From Lactococcus formosensis (GTDB taxonomy: Bacteria > Bacillota > Bacilli > Lactobacillales > Streptococcaceae): DNA of 64,000 bases. The translations under genes and the position numbers were made by a program. The stretch is taken from NCBI RefSeq assembly GCF_018403745.1, contig NZ_BOVP01000002.1, positions 1 through 64,000 on the forward strand, written 5' to 3'. The notes beneath the pieces are model-generated. The model was not told where the DNA came from. It was given only the letters and a program-made list of their open reading frames with translations, and made no database searches. Within the stretch, counting starts at the first letter, position 1; every line of letters begins with the position of its first letter. This document shows, in pieces, positions 18,119 through 27,814 of this stretch.

Positions 18119-18923
18119 ATTCTCTGATATGCTGCACAATTTCTAGCATAAGAGGGTCTTTTTCTTCTGCATAAGTGATGCTCGTAAAGCTCCGCTGATA
18201 TTTGCTCCCTAAACTTTGATACGGCATCCCTTCTGAAATAAAGCGTTTTGAAATTAAAGAAACACCTAATCCGGCTTTTATGTGGGCAATAATCATGTCA
18301 TTATTGTTCATCCTTACCAAGTAACGTGGCTTAAAGCTTTCTTCTTGAAGATATTTCTTGATATAATGCCCCACACCTGAGCCAACTTCTCTTGTAAAGA
18401 AAGTTTCGCTCTCCAAGTGTCCGGCAAGCACCAACTCATCTTTAAACATCGGAAAAGCTTCTACTTGCTCACTTGCTAACGGTTTTTCGATAATACCAAA
18501 ATGTAGATCATGATTTTCCACCATATTAAAAACTTTTTCTGAATCATACATCGATATTTTCAAATCAATCTGATTCAAGTACGGAGCAAGTTTAGGGTAT
18601 AACAAAGGCACAATTCCAATGGCTGCACTCTGTGATACCCCAATCCTAAAAGGTTTCTTGGCAAGCGTGGTTTGATTGAGCTCAGATTGCAAATTTTCCC
18701 AGTCTTGAACATATTGGACCGCTTTCTTATACAATAGTTTTGCTGCTTCCGTAGGAATAACTTCACGGTTTTTCCCACGGATGAAAAGAGAGCTTCCTAC
18801 TTCTTCTTCTAACTTCTTTATTCTAACTGTCACTGTGGGCTGGGAAATAAACAAGTACTGTCCTGCTTTAGTAAAACTCCGCGATTCATATATGGCAATG
18901 AAGGTTTCAAACAGTGAAAACAT
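18081..18923 (-). CDS. LysR-family transcriptional regulator
   Basis: A 280-residue LysR regulator with an N-terminal winged HTH (SFTKAGQYLFISQPTVTVRI at about 15-34) and an effector-binding domain. I prefer ATG 18923 over the adjacent ATG 18926, since the SD GGAG is then five bases away instead of two. It is divergent from the TDT transporter, with overlapping promoters, so that transporter is the likely target. Its end overlaps the convergent hydrolase gene by 38 bp. The effector is unknown. Confidence 0.9.
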   Translation of the reverse strand: MFSLFETFIAIYESRSFTKAGQYLFISQPTVTVRIKKLEEEVGSSLFIRGKNREVIPTEAAKLLYKKAVQYVQDWENLQSELNQTTLAKKPFRIGVSQSAAIGIVPLLYPKLAPYLNQIDLKISMYDSEKVFNMVENHDLHFGIIEKPLASEQVEAFPMFKDELVLAGHLESETFFTREVGSGVGHYIKKYLQEESFKPRYLVRMNNNDMIIAHIKAGLGVSLISKRFISEGMPYQSLGSKYQRSFTSITYAEEKDPLMLEIVQHIRESIVGDVALTSHQ

Positions 18924-18979
18924 CATATCTCCTTTGTTTTTTATTAATTTTTTCTATTACTATAATTACAATAATTCAT

Positions 18980-19008
18980 TTTACAAATTAAATCAAGTGT
19001 TTTATACT
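18980..19008 (+). promoter_or_regulatory. Promoter of the TDT transporter, overlapping the divergent LysR promoter
   Basis: TTTACA (18980-18985), a 17-bp spacer and TATACT (19003-19008) form a good plus-strand promoter. On the minus strand TTGTAA (18981-18986), 16 bp and TATAGT (about 18959-18964) can serve the LysR gene. The two -35 boxes overlap, a common layout for LysR-controlled pairs. Confidence 0.65.
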
Positions 19009-19080
19009 TAAAGCAGTGATTGAACTGTTATATCCTCTACAGCTCATACTCAATAATTATATAAATACTAGGAGTTCTCG

Positions 19081-20013
19081 ATGAAACAACTATTTTTAAA
19101 TTTTTTGAAAAAAATTCCTATCCCTATTTGTGGTTTAATTTTAGGTACGGTATCTTTGGGAAATCTACTTTATTCCAAAGGATTCGCATTTTTAGGAAAT
19201 TGCTTTGACCTTGTTGGTCTCTTTTTTATGTTTCTAATCATGTTGAAACTTATCTTTACAATGCGCCATCTGCTGGAAGCTCTTAAGGACCCTATCATTG
19301 GGGCAGTTTCCCCAACTTTCACTATGGCTTGGATGGTCATTTGTGTCTTTCTCAATAGGATTTTTCCCCACTCAAGTCTGGTTTACTTCATTTGGCTACT
19401 TGCGATTTTCTTACATTTTCTCTTGATGGCTTATTTTATCGCTCTTCACATCCTACCGCAAAAAGTCGGAATGATTCATGTCTACCCGAGCTGGTTTATT
19501 ACTTTTGTAGGTTTGGGTGTTATCCCCAATACAGCAACGGTCTTTAACGTAGAAATTGGGCGCATCGTACTGTGGCCTGCACTTCTCTTCTACTTGATTT
19601 TGCTTCCGATTATTACTCATCGTATCTTTATTTTCAAAAAAATGCATGAGTCGACTCTCCCCCTCATCACTATTCTTACAGCACCAGGTTCTCTCTGTTT
19701 AGCAGCCTATCTTACTGTGACAGAAAACAAGTCCAATCTTTTTGTCTTCTGTTTATTCTTGCTTTCACAGTTGATTTATCTTGCAACTGTACTCCTTGTT
19801 ATCCCTCTGCTCCGTTTACCTTTCTACCCAAGCTATGCTGCCTTTACCTTCCCTTTGGTCATTTCTGCCACTGCGGTTCATCTTCTGGCTCAAAGTTACC
19901 CTAGCTTCAGCGCCTTACTCACTCCTCTATCCCTGATAGAACTTGTGATTGCCTTCTTAGCAGTCACTTACGTTTTGATTCGTTATAGCTATTTTTTAGT
20001 CAAAAAAGCTTAA
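19081..20013 (+). CDS. TDT-family transporter (TehA/C4-dicarboxylate type)
   Basis: A 310-residue membrane protein of the tellurite-resistance/dicarboxylate transporter family. Roughly ten hydrophobic helices span the whole length; PIPICGLILGTVSLGNLLYS at 12-31 and the SPTFTMAWM segment are characteristic. Family members move malate, sulfite or other small anions; the substrate here is not determined. It has a strong promoter and SD (ACTAGGAG) and is divergent from a LysR gene. A bidirectional terminator separates it from pbp2B. Confidence 0.85.
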   Translation: MKQLFLNFLKKIPIPICGLILGTVSLGNLLYSKGFAFLGNCFDLVGLFFMFLIMLKLIFTMRHLLEALKDPIIGAVSPTFTMAWMVICVFLNRIFPHSSLVYFIWLLAIFLHFLLMAYFIALHILPQKVGMIHVYPSWFITFVGLGVIPNTATVFNVEIGRIVLWPALLFYLILLPIITHRIFIFKKMHESTLPLITILTAPGSLCLAAYLTVTENKSNLFVFCLFLLSQLIYLATVLLVIPLLRLPFYPSYAAFTFPLVISATAVHLLAQSYPSFSALLTPLSLIELVIAFLAVTYVLIRYSYFLVKKA

Positions 20014-20016
20014 AAT

Positions 20017-20043
20017 AAAACCAACTCTAATTGAGCTGGTTTT
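20017..20043. terminator. Bidirectional terminator between the TDT transporter and pbp2B
   Basis: AAAACCA...TGGTTTT arms with a partly paired ACTC/GAG centre lie between the two converging stop codons, with A and T tracts on either side. Confidence 0.85.
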
Positions 20044-20048
20044 TTATT

Positions 20049-22190
20049 TTATTTAAAGTGATACATTGAGTTATAGAGGTTAGTAATCTCACGGGTGATA
20101 TTTTGGCTAATTTTTGAGGTTACTCCACCTTCTTTAATCGTTGTTTGTGGGACCATGACACCGATAGAAATTTGGGGATTTTCTGTTGGAGCATAGGCAA
20201 CAACGTTATTCACTGTTACTGGAACACCCTTGTAGGTCACTTCGGCAGTACCTGTTTTAGCAGAAATTGAAACTTGAGCACCTTGTGAAGGACGCATATA
20301 GTAACCTGTAGCACCGATTTGTCCATTTACAAAATCATTCCCGTGAACAACTTGATACATCCCGTTATGTAGGACATCCATATTTTCTGGTGTGATATTC
20401 ACTTTGTCCATGATTTTAGGGGTGATATTTTTAACGAGTTTACCCATGCCACCTTCAGAGTTAGTTTCATAGATACCCTCTACAATATGTGGTGCTAAAC
20501 GTTCGCCATTATTCGCTAAAGTCATACCATAAGTTGCAAGTTGCAGCGGCGTGTAGGTATCAAACTGTCCGAAGGATTCCATGAGCAAGTCAGAAACCGT
20601 TATTTTATCTGCAGCTGTAATATAGCCTGGCGTTTCTCCAGGAATATCAAAACCTGTTAAGGTTCCCATTCCATAAGAAGCAAAGGCCTCACGTAGCTTT
20701 TTGAAAGCAGCTACACGGTCTGTACCATCGACAGCCATGTTAGGGACATAAGGCTGCCCAAGCATCTTGAGTGCTATTTGAACCATGTACGTATTAGATG
20801 AATATTCTAAGGCTTGGACAGCAGTGATTGGAAGAGCTCCATTGGTAAACCATGATTCGATCAAACTTGATCCTGCTATCTGGATAGGCATATCATTAAG
20901 AATTTGATTGCCAGCTATAACATTGGCGTTCCAGCCTGCGGTCAGCGTTGCTGGCTTAACAACCGATCCTGGCACAAAAGCAGATTGGAATGTTCCATTG
21001 GCGTTACTCTCCATTGCTCCTGTTTCTTCATCACGGTGGATACCAGACAAAGCCAGGACTGCGCCTGTCTTAGAATCCAAAACAACAGCATAGGCCCCTG
21101 TAGAATAAGTACCAAAACCATCGGCAATCATATTGTTCATTTCGGTTTCTAAAATCTTATCAACAGCATTTTGGAATTTTAAATCAACCGTAAGTTTGAG
21201 ATTATCTCCCTTACTTCCTTTTTGCTTCACTTCCGTTCCGGTCACATTTCCTTGTTTATCTGTCAACACATTACTAATCGTATGCGTTCCCTGCAAGTAC
21301 TTTTCATAACCTTGCTCTAAAAAGGCAGTCCCGACACGATCATTCCGTTGGAAACCTTCTTTAAGATATTCCTCTAGTAGCTCTTCTGGAACACCTTGCT
21401 TCTGAGTCGTTACTGTACCCAATATAGGTTTAAGCGCTGTATCTGCATATTTGCGGTTCCAGCTGGTTCCTACAGAAATACCCTGTAGTTCACCTTCATG
21501 TTCTCCAATATAGGCTTGTTGCTCCGCTGTAAGGTTACTTGTTGTAATAATCGTTGTATTAAAGATGGTAGTCGAATTCATCTCTTTAAAGAGCTTAACC
21601 GCAAACATTTGCTGCTCATTAAAATTGATATCAGCATCCGTTACCTTACTAAGTTGGACATTATAAATTTCAGAGCCCGAAAGCGAGTTGCCCTTTTCAT
21701 CTGTTTTTTCTTCTTTGGTTAGACTTTTAGCAATTTTCTCCAGATTATTGGCATCAGCCAAGAAATAGTCTTTTTTATCTCGCTCGGTAATTTGTCTAAA
21801 ATCATTATCCAAAGTCAAGACACTGGCGAGTCGATCCGCAATTTTGCGCATATCATCTGCTGTCGTATTTTGCCCGCGCGTGTACTCGATTGCTTCAACA
21901 GGTTCTGTTGTTGCTAAGGGAACACCTTTCGCGTCATAAATATTCCCACGTGGTGCACCTTGAACAATTTGTAACGAGCCTGCACCACCTGCTTGTTTGC
22001 TTTCATAAAAGCTTTGATTCATGATTTGCATATGGTACAGCTTACCAATCAGAACCAAAAAGAGAACCGTGATGACAAAAAAGAGAAGCTTAACGCGCCC
22101 AGATGCCAGCATGGTTGGGTTTTTCAATAACTTACGTGTTTTATCTTTTTTTCCGTTTAATTCGTTTCGTGTTTTTCTTTTTTCTGACAT
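20049..22190 (-). CDS. pbp2B: Class B penicillin-binding protein 2B
   Basis: A 713-residue monofunctional transpeptidase of elongasome/division type. A short basic cytoplasmic tail precedes one membrane anchor (about 33-50), then a PBP dimerisation domain and the transpeptidase domain with SVVK (active-site Ser), SSN and KTGT motifs. Length is typical of PBP2B. In streptococci it is followed by recR, ddl and murF; here a hydrolase, LysR and TDT block lies between. The start MSEKRKTRNE has an SD-like AGGATAGGG upstream. Confidence 0.94.
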   Translation of the reverse strand: MSEKRKTRNELNGKKDKTRKLLKNPTMLASGRVKLLFFVITVLFLVLIGKLYHMQIMNQSFYESKQAGGAGSLQIVQGAPRGNIYDAKGVPLATTEPVEAIEYTRGQNTTADDMRKIADRLASVLTLDNDFRQITERDKKDYFLADANNLEKIAKSLTKEEKTDEKGNSLSGSEIYNVQLSKVTDADINFNEQQMFAVKLFKEMNSTTIFNTTIITTSNLTAEQQAYIGEHEGELQGISVGTSWNRKYADTALKPILGTVTTQKQGVPEELLEEYLKEGFQRNDRVGTAFLEQGYEKYLQGTHTISNVLTDKQGNVTGTEVKQKGSKGDNLKLTVDLKFQNAVDKILETEMNNMIADGFGTYSTGAYAVVLDSKTGAVLALSGIHRDEETGAMESNANGTFQSAFVPGSVVKPATLTAGWNANVIAGNQILNDMPIQIAGSSLIESWFTNGALPITAVQALEYSSNTYMVQIALKMLGQPYVPNMAVDGTDRVAAFKKLREAFASYGMGTLTGFDIPGETPGYITAADKITVSDLLMESFGQFDTYTPLQLATYGMTLANNGERLAPHIVEGIYETNSEGGMGKLVKNITPKIMDKVNITPENMDVLHNGMYQVVHGNDFVNGQIGATGYYMRPSQGAQVSISAKTGTAEVTYKGVPVTVNNVVAYAPTENPQISIGVMVPQTTIKEGGVTSKISQNITREITNLYNSMYHFK

Positions 22191-22283
22191 GGAACCCTAT
22201 CCTAATTTTAACTCGTCATATTTATACCTAAACATTTTACCACATTAAGCTGTATTTTACCTTACATTTTTTAAAGAAAAGAA

Positions 22284-22306
22284 AAAACCTGCTTGATGCA
22301 GGTTTT
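22284..22306 (-). terminator. Terminator of gpmA
   Basis: AAAACCTGC and GCAGGTTTT pair around five bases and a T tract follows on the minus strand, about 10 bp after the gpmA stop codon. Confidence 0.9.
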
Positions 22307-22316
22307 ATCGTATTAA

Positions 22317-23018
22317 TTACGCTTGTTTTGGTGCAAGGTAGTATTCCTTAACAAGGTTCAAATTATCATCAAATTCGAACACGAGTGGTGGGAAGTTAGG
22401 GATTTCAACATCCATGATTTCATCATCTGAAAGTTGTTTGATATGTTTTACCAATGCGCGGATTGAGTTACCGTGCGCACCAACAAATACGTTTTTACCA
22501 TCTTTCAAAGCTGGAGCGATTTGATCTTCCCAGAATGGCAATGAACGTTCAAGTGTAACTTTGAGGTTTTCAGCATCAGGAATAAGGCTGTCTTCAAGGT
22601 TAGCATAACGACGGTCAGCATGTGCTGAGTATTCATCGTCACGTGGCATTGCTGGTGGCAACACATCATATGAACGACGCCAGATGTGAACTTGCTCATC
22701 ACCGTGTTTTGCAGCAGCATCAGCCTTGTTCAAGCCAGTCAAACCACCGTAGTGACGTTCGTTCAAGCGCCAAGTTTTAACAACTGGTACCCAAAGTTGG
22801 TCAGAGTATTCAAGTGCATAGTTTGTAGTTTTAATCGCACGTTTCAATACAGAAGTGTAAGCAATATCAAATTCGATACCTGCAGCTTTGATGAGTTTAC
22901 CTGCATCAATTGCTTGTTGTGTTCCGTTTTCTGAAAGGTCTACATCAGCCCAACCTGTGAAAAGGTTAGCCAAGTTCCATTCTGATTCACCGTGACGTGC
23001 AAAAACTAATTTTACCAT
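22317..23018 (-). CDS. gpmA: 2,3-bisphosphoglycerate-dependent phosphoglycerate mutase
   Basis: A 233-residue glycolytic enzyme interconverting 3- and 2-phosphoglycerate. The phosphohistidine motif is RHGESEWN (8-15), the proton donor lies in [13 protein letters not shown], and the second catalytic His in [13 protein letters not shown]. Codon use looks strongly biased, as expected for an abundant glycolytic protein. It is monocistronic, with an SD (AGGAGAACTCACATAATG) and its own terminator. Confidence 0.97.
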   Translation of the reverse strand: MVKLVFARHGESEWNLANLFTGWADVDLSENGTQQAIDAGKLIKAAGIEFDIAYTSVLKRAIKTTNYALEYSDQLWVPVVKTWRLNERHYGGLTGLNKADAAAKHGDEQVHIWRRSYDVLPPAMPRDDEYSAHADRRYANLEDSLIPDAENLKVTLERSLPFWEDQIAPALKDGKNVFVGAHGNSIRALVKHIKQLSDDEIMDVEIPNFPPLVFEFDDNLNLVKEYYLAPKQA

Positions 23019-23115
23019 TATGTGAGTTCTCCTATGTTAAATGTTTTACAAAATTTGTATACTGCTCTATTTTACACTAATTTTCGTATTTTTTCTAGCC
23101 CAGACTCTGAGGAGA

Positions 23116-24021
23116 CTAAAACTTATAATTCTCAAAATAAACTTCCAAACTGCGCTTATAAGACTTAGCTGCATCTGTTAAAAGTTGCCCTTTTTGTTTA
23201 ACCAAAATTAAGCTGTTTACATTGTCTCCATCCATTGGGATAACTGTGACATTATGTACACTTTCCTTATCAATAAATCCTAAACCTGTCGCATAAGCAT
23301 CTGTACGTTCTAAGATACCATTTAATGTTGCGCGGTCGGTTACATTATAAATAAACGTATTTTCAAAAGTTTCTACGAGATCTTCTGAGTAATAGAGAAA
23401 TTGTTCATTTTCTTGAGTAAAACGTACGCGGTCCAAAGCTTTTAAATCACTTGTTTTGATACTTTCTTTACGTGTCAAAGGATGATTTTTGCGCAAATAA
23501 ATATGCGTTTGTGAAATAAAAAGCTCTTCATAATCTAGCTCCAGCTTATCCAACATACGTAAGATACCTGAACGATTATGCTTATTCAAGTACACAACAC
23601 CAAGCTCGCTATGACCTTGAGCCACTTCTTGCAAAATATTATAAGTTGTTGATTCAAAGACGCGGAAATTCTTGATTTCCGGATTTTTCTTTGAAAATTC
23701 AACACCTACGGGTGCAAGAAAGTCATAGTGCTGACTTGCAACTGAAAAATGACGCTCTGCTTCTTTTGGCTTAGCGTATTTCGACTCAAAAGCTTCAAAG
23801 TCTCGTAAAATCCCTTGAGCTTGCTCATAAAAACGCTCGCCTTCAATCGTCAAGCTAGCTCCTGTATTCGTCCGTTCAAAAATTTGGAAATTAAGCTCTT
23901 GCTCCAAATCCTTCACCGCAATTGACATGGAAGGCTGACTCACAAAGAGCTGCTCACTGGCCTCACGAAAGGTTCCACTGTTAGCGATTGCCACAACATA
24001 ACGAAGCTGTTTGATGTTCAT
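23116..24021 (-). CDS. LysR-family regulator, FhuR/CmbR-like (sulfur amino acid control)
   Basis: A 301-residue LysR regulator. The start is placed at ATG 24021 (MNIKQLRYVVAIANSGTF), seven bases after AAGGAG; a longer open frame to 24126 has no SD. The N-terminal HTH spans about 18-37 (FREASEQLFVSQPSMSIAVK). The overall sequence resembles the lactococcal FhuR/CmbR and streptococcal MetR/CysR-like group that controls methionine and cysteine genes, an assignment from memory of the family, not from alignment. A metQNI operon lies 3-5 kb away, a plausible target. Confidence 0.8.
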   Translation of the reverse strand: MNIKQLRYVVAIANSGTFREASEQLFVSQPSMSIAVKDLEQELNFQIFERTNTGASLTIEGERFYEQAQGILRDFEAFESKYAKPKEAERHFSVASQHYDFLAPVGVEFSKKNPEIKNFRVFESTTYNILQEVAQGHSELGVVYLNKHNRSGILRMLDKLELDYEELFISQTHIYLRKNHPLTRKESIKTSDLKALDRVRFTQENEQFLYYSEDLVETFENTFIYNVTDRATLNGILERTDAYATGLGFIDKESVHNVTVIPMDGDNVNSLILVKQKGQLLTDAAKSYKRSLEVYFENYKF

Positions 24022-24135
24022 TTTTGCACTCCTTGATATTTCTTTAGCACTAATTAATAAGTATTGTATACGGGAACTCTTCTCACTCTCCCTTTTTGGT
24101 TTCATATTAGAGATGAGATCCGCCACCGCATAAAA

Positions 24136-24178
24136 AAAAGCCTGTAGTTCAATTATACACTATTGACTAGGCTTTTTA
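24136..24178. terminator. Bidirectional terminator downstream of the small XRE regulator
   Basis: AAAAGCCT and AGGCTTTTT arms with additional partial pairing inside (GTAGT...) enclose a longer loop and end in T tracts on either strand. It lies just after the XRE stop codon. Confidence 0.6.
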
Positions 24179-24192
24179 TTTTATTTTATGAT

Positions 24193-24480
24193 TTAGTTTG
24201 CTCTTTTTTCGACATCGGCACGCTTCCAAAGCACACATTGGTATTTTTCGCACCAGAAGACATCTTCTTCTTTTTTCTTCACATGGCTAAGCTGAAAAAT
24301 AAAGAGATCATCTACTTTAGTTCCCAGAATTTCAGCCAATTTAAAAGCAAGCAGAAGTTCGGGATCGTATTTATCATTTTCGATAGCATTGACGGTTTGT
24401 CGACTCACGTGAGCGATGCGTGCCAAATCTTCCTGAGAAAGTTTTTGAGCTTGTCTAAATTCACGAATTCTGTTTTCCAT
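24193..24480 (-). CDS. Small XRE-family HTH regulator
   Basis: A 95-residue protein with an N-terminal Cro/CI-type HTH (QEDLARIAHVSRQTVNAIEN at about 16-35) and a short C-terminal extension with two Cys (FWCEKYQCVLW). Proteins of this size and layout are common in Firmicutes and often autoregulate or control a neighbouring membrane protein; no such partner is adjacent here. Target unknown. The SD GAGGAAGC precedes the start. Confidence 0.85.
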   Translation of the reverse strand: MENRIREFRQAQKLSQEDLARIAHVSRQTVNAIENDKYDPELLLAFKLAEILGTKVDDLFIFQLSHVKKKEEDVFWCEKYQCVLWKRADVEKRAN

Positions 24481-24578
24481 GCTTCCTCCTGATGATTTTG
24501 TTAAATCTGTGTTACTTTTACTATTTAATCATCTTTTGAGGCTTTTTGCAATATTTTTTTCCCAAAAATCACTGATAC

Positions 24579-26000
24579 CTAAGCGTTTTTCTCGTCTTTT
24601 ACACAAACCAAACGATAGATGGCATCTGTGTAGATTTCAATAGCTTTATAAAGTTCTTCAAGTTTCATATGCTCATCTGTTTGGTGCATAGTAAATGCAG
24701 AATCAGGGAAAAGAGCCCCATAAGCTACACCGCGTTTCATTAATCGCCCATATGTTCCACCACCTACTGTTTGTGGTGGACTGTCATCACCCGTGTGTTC
24801 GCGATAAGTACTCAAAAGCACTTGCACTAGCGGATCTTCTGGTGAAAGATAGTGCGGTTGGTAGTTAATAAGCGCACTAATGCTTACTTTCTGTATAAAA
24901 GCAGTCAAATGCTTGCCAAGTCGTTCTTGGATATCTTGCTCTGTCAAACCTTTCGGGTGACGGATATTGAGTGCAATCTTATTTTCCTGTCCATCCTCTG
25001 CAAAGTGAAAGACAGAAGGATTAACCGACAGTTTACCCATGTCCTCATCCTCATAAGCAATTCCAATACTCTTTCCTTCAAAATCTTGGTGAAGCTTCTG
25101 ACCAGCCACTTCTAGAAACTTTTGTGCATCTGCTCCAAAATCATATGCAGCAAGGAACTTGGCTAAATATGTTGCAGCATTTTCTCCAACTTCTGGTGTG
25201 GAACTGTGTGCTGACTTCCCTTTAATTTGTAAGGAAGTTTTTGCTCCTGTTTTCGCAAATCTTCCTTCTAGCCTGTTCTTCTTCAGGTATTTTTCAAAAT
25301 CGACTTTCAAGTCGAGAGGACTCGTAAGCAAAGCCTGGGCCTCTTCTGGCACACAGTTTTCTTGTATGCCGCTCCTAAAATCATGAAGAACAAAGTCACC
25401 GTCATTTTTATGTCCAAAGTGCAGATACTCGGTAAGATTGCTTTTTTCACCATTTACTACAGGAAAGCGTGCATCTGGCGAGAAGCCGAAATCTGGCAAT
25501 TGTACTTTGGGAAGGTAATAAGCCATATCCTTCCAACCACTCTCCTCATCTGTTCCAATAATAAAGTTTACCTTTTTATAGAAAGAAACACCGACCTCTT
25601 TCAAAATTTTCAGAGCATAATAGGCAGCCAGTGCGGGGCCTTTATTATCTAGAACACCGCGAGCATACAACCGTCCTTCTCTAAGTGTTGGTTCATAAGG
25701 AGGAGTTGTCCAGCCTTGACCTGCTGGAACAACATCAGCATGAACAAAAATCCCCAATGTTTCTTGACCATGACCATAATGTACTTCTCCAACATAATTA
25801 TCAAAATTTGCTGTTTTGAAACCATCTTTGTGGGCAATCTTTAGAAACTCCAACATAGCAAGACTCGGTCCTGGACCAAAAGGAAATTCTTCGTTAGCCT
25901 CTTCATCATTTCGCTCAGAGTTTATTTTTAGTAACGCAATAAGATCTTGTAAAAATACCTCTTTACGTTTTTCTACTTCACTTTTAAAATCAATCGTCAT
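24579..26000 (-). CDS. pepV: Dipeptidase PepV (M20 family)
   Basis: A 473-residue cytoplasmic zinc dipeptidase that cleaves dipeptides with varied N-terminal residues, the last step of peptide use. Metal-binding motifs are visible: FVHADVVPAG (first His and Asp), GVLDNKGP (bridging Asp), GTDEESG (Glu pair) and a C-terminal His in FTMHQTDEHM. Length is as for PepV. It directly follows the methionine ABC permease gene (about 20 bp), so it may share that T-box-controlled transcript. Confidence 0.95.
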   Translation of the reverse strand: MTIDFKSEVEKRKEVFLQDLIALLKINSERNDEEANEEFPFGPGPSLAMLEFLKIAHKDGFKTANFDNYVGEVHYGHGQETLGIFVHADVVPAGQGWTTPPYEPTLREGRLYARGVLDNKGPALAAYYALKILKEVGVSFYKKVNFIIGTDEESGWKDMAYYLPKVQLPDFGFSPDARFPVVNGEKSNLTEYLHFGHKNDGDFVLHDFRSGIQENCVPEEAQALLTSPLDLKVDFEKYLKKNRLEGRFAKTGAKTSLQIKGKSAHSSTPEVGENAATYLAKFLAAYDFGADAQKFLEVAGQKLHQDFEGKSIGIAYEDEDMGKLSVNPSVFHFAEDGQENKIALNIRHPKGLTEQDIQERLGKHLTAFIQKVSISALINYQPHYLSPEDPLVQVLLSTYREHTGDDSPPQTVGGGTYGRLMKRGVAYGALFPDSAFTMHQTDEHMKLEELYKAIEIYTDAIYRLVCVKDEKNA

Positions 26001-26020
26001 GCACTGTCCCCCAGTTTACA

Positions 26021-26716
26021 TTATTTGTGTGTCACACTCTTCGCCCATGTGTCGCCAATAACCTGAACCAAAAGGACCAAAATCAGGATAAGTAAGGTTG
26101 CCAAGAAGGTCACATCATTAGAAAAGCGATTGTAGCCGTATGCGATGGCTGTGTTCCCTAATCCTCCTGCTCCAATCGCACCCGCCATAGCTGTTAAACC
26201 AATCAAGGAAATAATCGTAACGGTAGATACCCGAATCAAACTACCAAGTTCTTCACGAAGATAAACTGTAAAGACAATATCCCAGAAATTAGCGCCTACA
26301 GTCTGTGCTGCTTCAACCGTCCCTTTATTTACACTTTCTAAAGCAACTTGAACTTGACGTGCATAAAAAGGAAAGACACCAAGTGTCAATGGGACCAAAG
26401 CTGCTGTTGTTCCAATCTGTGTACCCACAATTTTTTGAGTGACAGGAGCAATAATAGCAAGTAAAACAATAAAAGGTACAGCGCGGAAAATAGATGTAAA
26501 CTTATCCAAAAATGAGTAAAGCCCACGATGGGGTGTAATTCCTCCTTCGTTAGTCACAACAAGAGCGACACCAAATACCAATCCGAGAATCCCCCCAAAA
26601 AGCCCTGACCAAAAAACCATAAAGAGTGTTTCTGTGATTGAAGTGACCCAACCTGTATCTCCGTGTAAACCTAAAGCTACAACATTTGGAAAATGTTCTG
26701 TAAACCATGCTGTCAT
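26021..26716 (-). CDS. metI: Methionine ABC transporter permease
   Basis: A 231-residue permease of the MetI family that pairs with MetN. Five to six membrane helices are visible with the EAA-like loop (GTVEAAQTVGANFWDIVFTV). The gene begins one base after the metN stop codon, so the two are tightly linked. It belongs to the metQ-metN-metI unit behind the T-box. Confidence 0.93.
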   Translation of the reverse strand: MTAWFTEHFPNVVALGLHGDTGWVTSITETLFMVFWSGLFGGILGLVFGVALVVTNEGGITPHRGLYSFLDKFTSIFRAVPFIVLLAIIAPVTQKIVGTQIGTTAALVPLTLGVFPFYARQVQVALESVNKGTVEAAQTVGANFWDIVFTVYLREELGSLIRVSTVTIISLIGLTAMAGAIGAGGLGNTAIAYGYNRFSNDVTFLATLLILILVLLVQVIGDTWAKSVTHK

Positions 26717-27793
26717 CTATTTCACCTGCGCTTTCAATACTGTAAACTCAATATTTTGGCCTGCCAAATATTCTTTAGCAGCCAAACGATTTTCTTCTGT
26801 TCCTTTTAGAGACACAACTAAGGAACCAAAACGTGTATTTTGTAAAACCTCAACATTTCCATAGAAGATGTTCGTTGAAACATCAAATTTACGGGTAATT
26901 TCTGACATAGCCGGCTCTCCTGATTGATTGCCATAATAAGACAAATAGATCAGTTCTTCATCGTCTGCCAAATCACTGAATGTGTCATTTTCAGTCAATG
27001 AATGAATGAAACGTGAAACATTGGAGGTTGTATCAATGAATTGTTGTGTCAGTTGCTCTTGAGGATGGGCAAAGATTTCTAAAAGATTATTTTGCTCAAT
27101 CACCTCGCCATTTTGCATCACTGCAACTTTATTGGCGATTTCTTTTACCACATGCATTTCATGAGTAATTAAAACGATAGTGAGACCCAGACGTTTTTGG
27201 AGATCCTTCAACAAGTCCAAAATCTGATTGGTCGTTTTTGGATCCAAGGCGGATGTCCCCTCATCGGAGATTAAAATTTCTGGGTCATTCGCCAAGGCAC
27301 GCGCAATAGCTACACGTTGCTTTTGTCCGCCTGATAATTGGGCTGGGTACTTTTCTTCAAACTCTGATAAACTGACAAGATTAAGCAATTCACGGATTTT
27401 TTCTTCCTTCTGTTTATCAGATAAAGGGCTATGTAAAAGTGCAAATTCGATATTTTCAAAAACCGTTTTTTCATTAAGGAGATTGAAATGTTGGAAAATC
27501 ATTCCTATTTTTTGACGTTCTTTACGGAGCTCTGCTGGCTTAATTTTAGCTTGATCCTTACCATCAGATCCCGCTTTAAAAAGAACTTTACCGTTAATTT
27601 TCACCTCACCAGCACTTGGTTTTTGCAGAAGATTAATCGTACGGACAATCGTTGACTTGCCAGCACCCGAGTAGCCGATAATTCCAAAAATATCGCCTTT
27701 TTCGATATGGATTGTTGTATCTTTTACTGCATCCACCTTATTTTTCTTGGTCTCATAGGAAACTCTGATATTATTTAGTTCAATAATTGCCAT
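26717..27793 (-). CDS. metN: Methionine ABC transporter ATP-binding protein
   Basis: A 358-residue ATPase energising D/L-methionine uptake. I start it at ATG 27793 (MAIIELNNI), since the preceding ATG belongs to the SD stretch GGAGAAG. Walker A GYSGAGKST is at 40-48, the signature LSGGQKQR and Walker B ILISDEGTSALD follow, and the C-terminal 90 residues form the NIL domain (YLSYYGNQSGEPAMSEITRK) that binds methionine for feedback inhibition. About 20 bp separates it from metQ. Confidence 0.94.
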   Translation of the reverse strand: MAIIELNNIRVSYETKKNKVDAVKDTTIHIEKGDIFGIIGYSGAGKSTIVRTINLLQKPSAGEVKINGKVLFKAGSDGKDQAKIKPAELRKERQKIGMIFQHFNLLNEKTVFENIEFALLHSPLSDKQKEEKIRELLNLVSLSEFEEKYPAQLSGGQKQRVAIARALANDPEILISDEGTSALDPKTTNQILDLLKDLQKRLGLTIVLITHEMHVVKEIANKVAVMQNGEVIEQNNLLEIFAHPQEQLTQQFIDTTSNVSRFIHSLTENDTFSDLADDEELIYLSYYGNQSGEPAMSEITRKFDVSTNIFYGNVEVLQNTRFGSLVVSLKGTEENRLAAKEYLAGQNIEFTVLKAQVK

Positions 27794-27814
27794 CTTCTTC
27801 TCCATTATTTATGA

